Below, one piece after another: positions 22,091-32,934 of a DNA stretch of 64,000 nucleotides. The notes under the pieces are model-generated. The model saw only the letters and a program-made list of their open reading frames with translations, was not told where the DNA came from and did not search any database. Source of the DNA: Macrostomum hystrix (Eukaryota; Platyhelminthes; Macrostomidae); the NCBI GenBank assembly GCA_950097015.1, contig CATNEN010000039.1:6278501-6342500 (forward strand), written 5' to 3'. A program made the position numbers and the translations under genes. Within the stretch, counting starts at the first letter, position 1, and each line of letters starts with the position of its first letter.

Positions 22091-23518
22091 AGCATTTTTG
22101 TTTAATAAAAATCCATTGACTTTGCCAACTATTCAATTCAAATTAGAACATAATTCATTTTTTGATATGAATTATGCATGGTAAAGTATAGGGCAGGGGG
22201 CACTTGACCCCCACTGCTCCAAAATGTGGACTCAGAAGACTCTGAAAATTCAGACACAAACTATTGGCTAATGGTTCCTTTAGAGTCCTGAGTAATTGAT
22301 TTGGTTTTACATTTTTGTTTAATTTATTAAGCTTTATTTTTTAATTGTTTGTTAGAAATCGCATCTTTACTTCATTTTTTTTGCTGTATGATTGCATCAT
22401 TCTAATACAGCAATATTTAGTGTATTTATGTTTTAGTATAGTTACGTTGATTGAACTTTATATTTTATATATGTTTTGCTTTGATTTTGTTGAAAGTTTT
22501 TCCTAGTACTGATCCTGGTACTGGTTCTGGTACTGGAAGTATAGATGTGCTTCCTTATAGGCTATCACAATATAAATACACTTAGTAGGACACTTGGGAT
22601 AGGGATTGGGATAGGGATAGGGAATCATGGGTTTTAGGTGAGGTAGGTCTATAACACACTAAAAACAGCAGGCCCTAGTGCAGGTTTCAATGAGAAACCT
22701 GCAGTATTTTATAGCTATAGCCATAGGCCAAGGATTAAAGTTAGGGAAGGCTTTTAGAGTAGGCCTACTAGAGTAGGGCAAAAAAACAATGTCTATACAT
22801 AGGCTATTAGCTAGTTAAAATATATGCATTTATCACATAAAAATAAGGACAAAAGAACCCATGAAAAAAGTTGAAAATTCAATTTTGAATAAAATTACTT
22901 CACTATACTGTCAAGCATCAAACCTTTGCTTTTTCTAGACTCTCACTGCCTCAAATCTGCTCAACCCATGCTATACAATAATAAACAATCATTACTTTCC
23001 CTGGTTGCCCCCTCCCCATCTAGGCCTATGAGGCTCTTGCCTCTTAGTCTCAGTGTGTGGCAGTCTTGGTCCTATACCAATTTGTGTAGGGCTTTTATAT
23101 GAGTCTCAGAATAGGGCCTACAAAAAAGTTTTCTATAATTTTTGCTTAAAAAATAAAACCAAGAATATTAAAAGTCCGCAATAACCAAATGTGGCACTGG
23201 TGTATATATATTATGTGTGTTGCAAAATACTGTATTAGGTGTGATGAATTTGACAGCTCTACATTAAGCTTTTAATGTAGGCAGCCTACATTAGGCTCAC
23301 TTTGCCTCGACATAAATAGGCCTAAAGAATTAAAGGAACAAAGTTTCGCTTCGAATATAGTATAAAAAGTGGACTAGACGTCGCTAAGCCAAGCAAATGC
23401 TCTGTTCAACAAGTTCTTGCACAATAAAATAACGAAAGCTAAGTAATTTGTTGACGTTTCGTAAACTTCGTCCTTTTCTTATCCTTTTCTAAGGTTTTTA
23501 CAAAGCCCGGTATTCTAG
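22091..23518. other. AT-rich intergenic sequence
   Basis: Low GC, with small simple repeats: tactggttctggtactgg near 22510 and gggatagggat near 22600. No coding region, SINE or TIR pair was recognised. Confidence 0.45.
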
Positions 23519-23826
23519 TGTGACGGTGTAACCTTGAGTCGTTTAATTACTTATATTTTGTATTAATTCGCTACATTACAAGTTGCTCAGAAGATTATTA
23601 ATTATATGCTAAGCATGTTTACTAATTATTGTTATATTGTATAATTCTAAGAACTATCAGTCCTTTTTAAAAAGCAACGTATGATTTTTCTGCTCTAACC
23701 GTGCCTTGTGGCGAGCGTGTGAGCGTCGAGATTACGTTGGAGATATATATTTATACTTATTTACATGAAATATAATCAGACGATATCATCGCTACACTAA
23801 TCTTAGTCGTTACATTTATTCTTCAC
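23519..23826 (+). mobile_element. Candidate 5' LTR of the Gypsy-type element
   Basis: The block runs from tgtgacggtgtaac to ttcttcaca. Eight bases later tggagggtcccacc (from 23834) could be a primer-binding site next to a TGG start. No matching 3' LTR was found, so the boundaries are inferred from TG...CA ends and position only. Confidence 0.35.
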
Positions 23827-25910
23827 ATAAATTTGGAGGGTCCCACCTCGAAGACTTAAACAAAATTGCTATCGCTACACTGCTACACTACTTCACCCTA
23901 CACATCAAAATCGGTGTCTAACCCTGACCAACAAGGGTTATGTGCCGACTTAAAGGGCACATGCACCGTCATTACAGTTGCCTGTTTGTCTGGCTGCGAC
24001 TGCCTAGTTTGGAATACAACTATCTAGAAGCTAGAAGTTATCTGCCGCCTGATGGTGCTGGAGCTCAGGTGAACCTACAGGCAGGAGACAACCAAACTCA
24101 GTCAGCTCCACCAGGAGGGAACAGTGGTGTGAAGCCACCTGAAGTAAATGTAGGCCAGTTAAAACTGCAAAAAGTTCTCCTGACTATATGATACTAGAAA
24201 AAACGTGTGACAGAAGCATCAACAGCAGCTGAGAAAATCCCTAATTCAAGCCCTAAACTGCGACCACCACCACCATTCCAACCAGAAATGAATTTCGAGC
24301 TTTGGGAAACACAGTTCCTAACGTATGTTGATGCACACCACGTACCAACCCCACAACAACCAGCAATCCTGCTGTCCATGCTGGCACCTGAGTGCCAAGA
24401 ATTCATCTTCAACAACTCATTGCACCGTGAATCCATTCAGACAGCTCTGAGGAGGCTTAAAGAGCGATTCACAGACTCAGGAACTGAACATAAGAGGCCC
24501 TTGCAGAAAGGCTGATACTTCTCGGGCAAAAGAACCCATCATGGACAGCTGAAAATCTTGCAAAGAAGGCTAGGGAAATAGCAGGCGTCAAGAAGCCCCT
24601 GTCCCGTGAAACTGTCCCTCTTGTTAGGACAGCAGCTCCTGATAGAACAGCAGAGCTAGAAGCCCGTGTTCGTGAACTAGAGAAACTGGTTCAGCAAAAT
24701 CAGGCTTCTTCGCCAGCCTTCCAGACAGAGTCCCAAATAAAAGGGCATGCAAATCTTAATTCTACCAGTGACCAAGGACCACAGACACACAAAATGGATA
24801 GTTATAGGACCAAAATAGTTATGGGACTCAGAGCTGTTCGTAGCACACTCTGTTGACAGTGTAAGCACCACTAACCATGTACTCGTGCGCCTATTAAACA
24901 GTAGTGACCAGCCATCATCGATCTCCATGGGGCAGGAAATCGCCTCTTTTAGGAGCCTTGAACATGAGGATTGAATTTCTGTCACGCCTGTATATGAGAA
25001 AGATTTCTCCATCAGCAGCTCTGAAGATCTTGGAGCCAAGCTCGCAAAACTCCCTGACCCAGTCCCAGGAATAGCATCTTGGCTGACGACACAGTTTAAG
25101 CTCAATGAGACCATCCTATCGAAGAACCAGCTGACAGTAACACTTAAGCTGCTGAACTATTTTAGTAGTCTGATATCGCTAAGCGAAACAGACCTAGGAA
25201 AAACGCATGTACATGAGATGACAAGTCGGCTTGCCGCCCTATCTGGCAGCCATCTAGGCGCACGACCCCCTCGCAAAAGGAATTTTTAGACAAACATATA
25301 AGCCAGTTAGTCAATCAAGGAATCATTGAAGAGTGCGACTCTGAGTGGTCCTCTCCAATAGTCTAAGTTCGGAAAAAAGATGGTTCCCAACGCCTGTGTA
25401 TTGACTATCGACAGGTCAACAAAGTAATCAAGCCATGCACCTTTCCTTTACCACTAATTGATAAATCATTTGATAGCCAGAAGAGTCGAAAATATTTTCC
25501 AGTTTAGATCTCACCGCAGCTTATTGGCAAGTAGGTATTCGCGAATGCGATCGAGACATCACAGCATTCTCTTGCCCCCAGGGCACTTTCCGATGGAAGG
25601 TCGTACCCTTTGGCATCAAGACAGCACCGGCAAACTTTGCCAAGCTGATGCACAGGGTGTTCAGGCCTTTACTCATGCGCGTGAGTCTTATCTATCTTGA
25701 CGATATAATCATAAAGGCCAGGGACAATGACGAAATGATCGTCCACTTGGCGCTTGTCCTCTGGCAACTTAAAAAGGCAAACTTAAAAATTAAACCAGCT
25801 AAATGTGAGCTTTTCAAGGATCGCGTTTGGTTCATAGGCTTAGTTGTTTCAGCTCACAAGGAATTGAAGCCGACCCAGCAAAGATCGACACGGTAAAGAA
25901 TTGGTGCAAT
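23827..25910 (+). mobile_element. Degenerate Ty3/Gypsy-type retrotransposon internal region
   Basis: A gag-like segment (MNFELWETQFLTYVDAHH, PECQEFIFNNSLHRESIQ) lies at 24285-24480. A decayed region follows, then reverse transcriptase. RT blocks include QLVNQGIIEECDSEWSSPIV, then a stop, VRKKDGSQRLCIDYRQVN, TAAYWQVGIRECD, RWKVVPFGIKTAPANFAKL and SLIYLDDIIIKA with the YLDD catalytic motif. Stops and frameshifts occur near 24515, 24976, 25289, 25364, 25470 and 25690-25860. RNase H and integrase are missing, so the element is truncated at its 3' side and inactive. Confidence 0.82.
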
Positions 25911-27170
25911 AAATAATACATTTATTCGTCACACTAGGAATGCTGTCGCAAACGCAAATGCCTATTGTTGCATCAGTGGACGGCGCTCGTTTACAAGCAT
26001 ACAAGAGCTCTTCGATAAGCGGAGTTGAGAGTGATATATGTAATATTCTCAGGTACTTATTTTAAATATACGACTTTTTGTATTATACTTGATTGCTTTT
26101 TATTGTTATAAATTTGTAACATCGTATAGATATAGATGTAGACGTAGATGTACATCCATTTGCATGATGAAGGGGCTTCTCTGAATGGCCTGCCATCACG
26201 TTCGAATCTTCAATTGGTGCACATAGCCAAAAACATACTGTATTGTCTCTGATGACATGCATGCATGCCCGACTAGCCGCAAGCATTTAGCTGGCTCAGC
26301 AGGGCAGAGTACCGCATCAGTCGTGCTCGCGCTTGTACCGAAGCAATAGGCACTCGGTCGTCTTCTTTTTCGGGCCCATCTTGCATCGATCACGACGCGA
26401 CCACCTTAAAAAAGTCAGGCACAGCATTGAATTTTTCGAAGTTGTTCAGCGCCTCTGTCACCGTCCAAGTCTCAGCGATGTACTTCTATAGCAGAGTGTT
26501 CTCACCAAGAGCCTGAAACGCGTGGCTGCGACCTGGAGCGGTCTGTCAGGGTCACGGAGAGCAGCGGCTCTTTGCAGCAAAATCTCGCTTGCGTCTGACG
26601 CAATCGGGACACTGAGGTAGACGAACAGACCGCGGCAATAGCAGCGGTCTTTTTGCCATCGCCTTCTCTGAGTCAAATCTTGGCAGGAGGGTCGCGCGGC
26701 ATGCAGTTAACCGTTGGGCCCCTTCTACCGTCGAAGACAATTGTAACACACTAAAAGTGGGGAACGAACCTCGCGCTGGCAGACCGAGACCGGTTTCTGG
26801 CTTGTTTGCCTTCGTCAGTCAGCCATAGCCACACGCAGTCCTCTCCCACCACTCTTAGTGTGCACAGAAGTCTCTTTTAACCTTGCCATTTTATGGCGAT
26901 ACTTTTTTAGTGTTATGTGAGAGTTTTGCAGCCAAGCCTTTGTTTTTCTACTGTTGTCAGTAGTCTGAATTGAATCTCTCACAACAATATGCGAGGCCCT
27001 TGTCCGCATAGCCGAGGACAGAAAACTTCTCAGAAATAAATGAAGTTAGCAAACTTTGCTACTTACAGTACTCAGAATCTGAATTGTTCTAAACGACGTG
27101 GTAATAAAACAAAGACAAAAATGCATTCATCAATTTTTTAGTTTCCTCTGCAGGTAGCAATATAATTCCA
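25911..27170. other. Mixed sequence with an unrecognised GC-richer block
   Basis: 25911-26430 is AT-rich and featureless. About 26430-26760 is GC-richer with several minus-strand open stretches (for example VPIASDASEILLQRAAALRD) interrupted by stops. It may be a gene or transposon relic, but I recognise no family. No support for a functional gene. Confidence 0.35.
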
Positions 27171-27173
27171 GCC

Positions 27174-27181
27174 TATATAAA
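27174..27181 (+). promoter_or_regulatory. TATA box of the LamG-like gene
   Basis: TATATAAA lies 121 bp upstream of the ATG at 27302. Initiation about 30 bp downstream would give a 5'UTR of roughly 95 bases. Confidence 0.6.
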
Positions 27182-27301
27182 TGCAAATATTGGCTTCCCG
27201 GGTCACAATAGCTTTAAATTTTGGTTATTCCAAAGCGTCGGCTCTCGGCAACTCTAGCAGAACAACGAGCAGGAAAGTACTCGTACTTGCCTGGAAAGTG
27301 A

Positions 27302-28345
27302 ATGATGGAATCGACTTTGGTTTTATGCATAATTATTGCTCTAGTGCTAGTAAGCATGGCCCCAATCCGCTCGCACGCATACTGCAAGAGGAATTGGTGT
27401 AAGTACGAATTGGTGCAATGTCTTGACAAAACCGCACCGATGGCAAATTGGAACTTGCCAAGTGCGCACAGCTGCATGTGGAAAGCTAGCGGCATGCCTG
27501 ACGACCTGGTGCTCCATTGGAACTCGCAGACAGGCTTTTGCTCCGTGTTCCACTACCAGCAGGTGTGCCAGTGGATGCAGACATGGATACCTGTGAGTAG
27601 AGCGCCCAGTAATAGTAACCAGGGCTTGAATTGCGTGGCTTACCGCACTAAAGTGTTGGCGACCTGCGATGCGACACTCAATCCCAACCTGATGGGCGTG
27701 TGGCTAGCCGGCGGTAGCAACCGGTTCAGCAACCTGGTGTGTCAGAGCGAGAGCTGGCCCAATTACCATCGACTGGAGAGCGTGAACCTGCAGTGGACTG
27801 ACGAGGGAGCCGTTTTTAACGGTTTTTCGTCTTATGCCGTGTTAAACGATAGTCGCTTCATAACCAACAACCCTTTGGCTAGTTTTACCTGGCTTCTGCG
27901 ACTCAAGAGGGAGCCAAGAGTTCAACCGCTAATTGAGGCCGTGCCATGCTCAAATATAAATGACTATGGTTCTCACTTTTGGGAGTACGACACAAGAAAC
28001 AGGCTTTTCATGAAACGATACTCTTCTTCTACTGGCGGCTACGCGAACGTAGGATATTCTCTTTCGCCCACGAACATTTTGCCCGATAATAGTTACGAGT
28101 GGGCCAACATTGGTGCATCCTGCGGACCAGCTGACACCTCATCCAGAAACATATTTGTGAATTCTGGATACGTCGTGGCTACAACGGTCGGTCCACTAAG
28201 CGGCAATACCCATACATGCTTTACAGCTCACATTGGCCACCGAATTAGCGGGAACTTTCTGCGCGGCGTTGTGCGTGCAGTGGCCATTGCCAATTCCACA
28301 ATGACCGAGCAAGAGATCCGCGAATTTTTTGCCATTCTGCCGTGA
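27302..28345 (+). CDS. Secreted Cys-rich protein with C-terminal LamG/concanavalin-A-like domain
   Basis: Single open exon of 347 residues. Residues 1-26 (MMESTLVLCIIIALVLV..SHA) form a signal peptide. Residues 27-140 are Cys-rich (about ten cysteines, starting YCKRNWC). Residues about 145-347 read as a LamG-like jelly roll: VCQSESWPNYHRLESVNLQW, then GAVFNGFSSYAVLN, ASFTWLLRLK, YEWANIGASCG, GNTHTCFTAHIGH and FLRGVVRAVAIANSTMTEQE. The closing pattern of a short strand followed by 'A..N..MT..EI' is typical of LamG-type ends. It probably acts outside the cell as a binding protein; ligand unknown. A TATA box precedes it. The N-terminal Cys region is not one I recognise. Start: the first of two adjacent ATGs, and both give the same signal peptide. 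Confidence 0.82.
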   Translation: MMESTLVLCIIIALVLVSMAPIRSHAYCKRNWCKYELVQCLDKTAPMANWNLPSAHSCMWKASGMPDDLVLHWNSQTGFCSVFHYQQVCQWMQTWIPVSRAPSNSNQGLNCVAYRTKVLATCDATLNPNLMGVWLAGGSNRFSNLVCQSESWPNYHRLESVNLQWTDEGAVFNGFSSYAVLNDSRFITNNPLASFTWLLRLKREPRVQPLIEAVPCSNINDYGSHFWEYDTRNRLFMKRYSSSTGGYANVGYSLSPTNILPDNSYEWANIGASCGPADTSSRNIFVNSGYVVATTVGPLSGNTHTCFTAHIGHRISGNFLRGVVRAVAIANSTMTEQEIREFFAILP

Positions 28346-28879
28346 TTTTCGAACTGGAAACCAGAATTAAGGCTGTAGGCAGTAGGCTCCAAAAGTATTT
28401 TTACACGTAGCTACATATAAACTTTTGCAACTTGTTTTGTATTCACACAGCTCTTTGTAAATTCCGTTTTACTAATTGCTATACCGAGTATCCTAATTTT
28501 ATATCTAAAGACCACTCGCGCTCTTATCATGATCCGTATGGGCAATGTCTAACTCGCTAGTCACTTTTTCGTCCATGGCGACCTTGGACGGTGCTCCACT
28601 CTATAGGAGCACGATAACGAATGCGTTGAACACTGTCTGTCAATGCAATTTCTTGACAGAGGCCGCGGCTACAACGCTACACATCGGTCCTACAACGCGT
28701 GGTCCATCGATGAAGTTTCATCAGCTAAATAATTGTTCCACAGACGAGCCATTCTTCTGCCCCCCACGCGGTTTGAGCGAACGGTTTAGCGGAATTAACA
28801 AACCTGGTCACACCTCCCAACTAAATTCACGTACACTTTGTCCGATTGATGTCGACCCTGGCCTTTCGTTTTGAGGGCG
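28346..28879. other. 3' flank of the LamG-like gene
   Basis: Contains the 3'UTR of the upstream gene. A 109-codon open frame at 28545-28874 has no recognisable features and is not called as a gene. Confidence 0.4.
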
Positions 28880-29340
28880 GTCCTGCAGTCCAACGCCCTA
28901 TACCTGATCGCCTGAGCGCGGCGCTGTTCCAGGCGGTGGTCGATACCGTCAACACCGAGACCTGGAAGCTGACGGACTAGCTTGAACAGCAAGTAAACGC
29001 GGCGCACACCGGCCTGGTTCGCACCGCTTATAAGATCAGCGACAAGCGAGTCACTAACGCGGCCCTCTATCGCTGCGCTGTCGTGGCCCGTCCAAGTGAA
29101 TCGCCGCGTCGTCGGCGTCTCCAGCTCACGGACCATATCATCCGCGCCGAGTCCTATTTGCCTTCAGCCGATGCAGGAGGTGCTGTTGCTAACGCTACCG
29201 GCGTGGCCATGACCAAGCTCGGCGCTACGTCGACTGCCTGCTGGTTGACGCTGGCGCCCCGGACTTTGCCGACAGTGCGGCTTTCGTTTTGGGCCATTAT
29301 AGGCTCTGAAGCACGGCCTCTGACCCTGCGCTTTTCACCT
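28880..29340 (+). mobile_element. LINE 3'-end remnant (C-terminus of a non-LTR retrotransposon)
   Basis: GC-rich segment whose frames, joined across shifts, read VVDTVNTETWKLTD, then a stop, LEQQVNAAHTGLVRTAYKIS, RRRRLQLTDHIIRAESYLP, QPMQEVLLLTL and ARRYVDCLLVDAGAPDF. The 'ETW.LTD' and 'RRLQL.gHiiRAE.Y.P' blocks are the usual post-RT region of several LINE clades. Stops and frameshifts make it inactive, and RT is absent. It is not the same family as the LINE at 15.2-17.2 kb. Confidence 0.72.
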
Positions 29341-29464
29341 TGACAGCGCGCACGGTTACTGTTTGTTGCTGATGTCACTTTTATATTAATGTCGTGAGAA
29401 AGGTCCACCTCACCACACGCCGCTTCGGTCGGATATGATCTCGTCTTCAAAAGCAAGGCGGTGC

Positions 29465-29580
29465 AGGGGGGTGAGTGGCGGCAGAGCGGTCTAACGCGTT
29501 CACCTCTCGCATAAATTATGGTCCCCGAGTTTGATTCACGGCCAGGTCACATTTATTCGGAGGCCTCTCTCTCGGACTGC
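29465..29580 (+). mobile_element. SINE head related to family B
   Basis: gtggcggcagagcggtctaa (A-box region) and gagtttgattcac (B-box region) are followed by ggccaggtcacatttattcg. The last part resembles the gaggccacattaatttgggg junction of SINE B copies. Body and tail are not recognised, so this is a divergent or truncated copy. Confidence 0.55.
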
Positions 29581-32500
29581 TTGTCGCCTTAGTTTCCACC
29601 TTAGTTTCCAACTTGCATTCTTTGCTTTTGAATTACGAGGCATACGCTGCAGTGCTCGCATACGCGACGTTGCCTTTTGTAACGCGCCGTATACTGACTG
29701 TTGACCAGTATATGGCCTAAATTTGGTTGAAAATGCTTATCTTTTGTTGGATAATGAGTTTGATTTTTCCATCATTTTTCTGCGATATATTAAAAATGCT
29801 ATTGGAAAGGAAAATATAAGGATCGCTGAATAATTATGGGATTGTACACTGTTGAGGCTTGCTATGCTGTTGTCATGCCAACGAATAGATGAACAATGGA
29901 GATTGCATTAATAACCATACCCATGTGAATATGCTGATAGTTTTGAGGCTAGGCTGTTTAAATATTCTGCGTTATCATCATTATCCCAGCATTTATCCCA
30001 GACCAGCATACATGTATGATTGTTGAATCCGTTAAAGAATACGAGCGTAGTGGCAGTGGGGCGGAGACTGGGGGAGGATATTGTTGAGTTTATAAATGAG
30101 ATGCTGCAGAGAGCCTTTGTATAGTCCTAGTACAGCCCAAAAAGACAGGCATGAGACATACCTGGCATATAGGACAGATTCCTGAGCAGCTTCTGACGAT
30201 CGATACCATACCCTCTAAGGGATGCGAAACCAAATACAATGATATATTCTTCGTGATTAAATTTCCAATCGATATAGGATCTGTTACAACTGAAATTATT
30301 ATGCATGACCGTTATCAGTGGTACGAGTATATTCCATAGTTTTCCATTTTACTTTGCTTGACGTAGCTTATATAAGTATGTTTGTTAACCATATACGTCA
30401 TATAGACTCAGAAATAAAATATAGCAGTTAAATATAGCAGTCTCACTTTTTCGCTATTCCCATATTTGGCTATCCTAACAGCCTAACCTCAATACTATCT
30501 GCATATTCACATTTGGCTATTCAAATTATACAGCACACATTCAGCAGAGTAGAGTCGAGCTCTACCTAAATTTTATAGCACTGGCGCAACCAGGGGGTTG
30601 GGGGGCATCCGATCCCCCTTCCGCGGGAGGACTAAAAATATTCAGAGGGACCAAGCGAATTTTTCCTCAAAATGGTGCTTGAACACCATCCGCCACTCGT
30701 CCAGGATGATTCACATTTGGTCCGCTCCTCTACGGCCCCGCAATTTCTGAAAAGAAAATCCTATAGTTGCACCACAAGTTTTAAGTATAAGTCATCCTAT
30801 CTATTCTTACAGTACTGGAAAAGCTGTGTATCGGGAAGAAATTTGCATGTATAGAATAAGCAACATTTGATCTCAAATAAATTTTGATTAAGTTGCATTC
30901 AGAACTTGTAAATTTTATGTTATGAAATGTTACATTTAAGCTGCTTTGTTGGGGCTGCTACTGTGCAGATATCTTGACTTACTGCAACGATTTCACTTTT
31001 TTAAAGGGCAATATAATAAAATTGTATTCAGAGATTCAGAGATTCGTGTATAAATTAGCTTCTGTTGTTTTTGTTTTATTTATTCAGTGCACGTATTTTC
31101 TTAGATATCCCGCTGCTTTTAGTTTACCTGGAATATAATATTTCGGGCCAGGTGCACAGATTTAGCTTCATAGTGTATAATTTGCGTCACTGGCGTGCAG
31201 AAAAAACAGCAGGGAACACAAAATTGCAACTGCTGATTAAAACAAAACTACTTAATGAAATTATTGCTATAATTGTTTTTGCCTATTTAACAATCTGCCT
31301 GACTCAGCCTGGCCTAGGCTAGGCAACTGAAGTGGGCTGAGCAATCGCAATGTGACTGCGGTTAAAATTAAATGGTTAGGCCTAACACTAAAAGTGGTTC
31401 GAGAGTCGATCCATTCTTCGTACGCTTCATGCGCATGAAGTAGTTGTTGTTATGAAATAGTTTAGCAATAAATGTAACTGTCAATCAGATCAGCTTCCAA
31501 TCCAGCAGGCTAAATGAAGTGAAAACCTGCTTGACTTGGATAAGCTTGATTTTTTTGCTCCGAACCATTTTAGGCCTACCATGACCCCACCTGAAAGGAT
31601 TGTTTAAAATTTCCTGGTACAATGTAGAGTTTGTATGTAGTTGCGGATTTGTTCCTACAACGTACAAGTTGCTAAGTAATGTTTGTAGCTAACTATTCAT
31701 GATTTAGGCCCTATTTCCTATGTTCCACAACATCGATTTAAATGTAAAGCCAAGGCCCAAGCCACAAATAGGAGACAAGTCAGCACACTACAACTATGCT
31801 GAATATATTCCTATGCTGGAAGCACCCTACAAGTAAATTGTGTTTTTTATAATAAAGACATTTGGCTTTGCTCTATTCCTAGTTCTATTGCATAATAGAT
31901 AGATAAGAAAACATATTGGTAGAATTTAGATAGCTATCATATCTATGGGCCTTGTAGTATTGTACTATGTATGGTAATAATTATTGTTCTAATTGTTGCC
32001 TTGCACTATGGCTATGGGCCTTGTAGGCCTATATTAATAATAAATTAATATTTATTAGCATGCATTAAAATATTGGCATGTACATAATTTTGGACCAGTA
32101 CCAGGGCATTTTGGTACCCAATCCAATTTGTAATGTTTTTCTTTTTTTTGTTTTACTTTACATGTGTAAAACTAATTTGAAACCAAGTTTTCCAAGAAAC
32201 TGTTGACATCAAAGTAAAAAAATGTGAATGCAACCAACTAGATAGTTAATCAGATCAGTAATATAACTTTTCAAGTCCTTACTATGTTCACTTATTGTTG
32301 TCATAGCCCTATCAGCTCTAGTCAGCAAATACACCATGAGTGTACTTATACTGTTTGTGTTATGCACACTGGATGTACATTTTTGTGCTAATTGAAAGAT
32401 GGATTCAAACATATACACTTTATGTCATTACTGACCACAAGATAGTTTTTCATTTGAAAAGAATTAGTTTGCTAGTTTTGTCAACGATTTGGCACTAGAC

Positions 32501-32934
32501 TATTGCTATGGGACTGTATTAAATAAATTAGCCAACTAAACTAGCTCTAACAGTAACTACTATTTGAGTATAAGCCTTTGAGTAACTATACCTTGATTAA
32601 TATAATTTAGATAGTAGATATGACATCTATATCCAGAGTGTTATAGCTAGCCTAAGGACAAAAGGTTTTAGGAATAGAAATCTGTAAGGTATTTCTGTTT
32701 ATTTAATTTAGAGTTTAAATTGAGAATAATAATGAGATACTAATTCCTATAATCTACCTAAAAACGAAAAGTTTTAAAAACTTTTTAACATGAATTTCTT
32801 GTCATTTACAAAAAAGCTATGATTCAAGTTTTGTCTGAATTTCTATTCAAGAATGGACAATGTCTTAAAAACTTATTTTTGTTTAAATTTAAAATCTCTT
32901 GACTTCAGCTATATTTAGTCTTCCATTCAATTCA
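29581..32934. other. AT-rich intergenic sequence
   Basis: No coding region recognised. A block at 30577-30640 (cactggcgcaaccaggggg) looks like one terminus of a hAT-like miniature element, but no partner end was found. 31000-32890 is AT-rich and featureless; the upstream region of aftiphilin lies at its right end, where cttcag at 32906-32907 could be a splice acceptor for a leader exon. Confidence 0.45.

Noticed and set aside
28545-28874. 109-codon plus frame after the LamG-like gene
   Set aside because: No domain, no upstream promoter signal, and its end runs into LINE-derived sequence.
30577-30640. Possible hAT-like terminus (cactggcgcaaccaggggg)
   Set aside because: No inverted partner or duplication nearby, so it is noted only in the stretch description.
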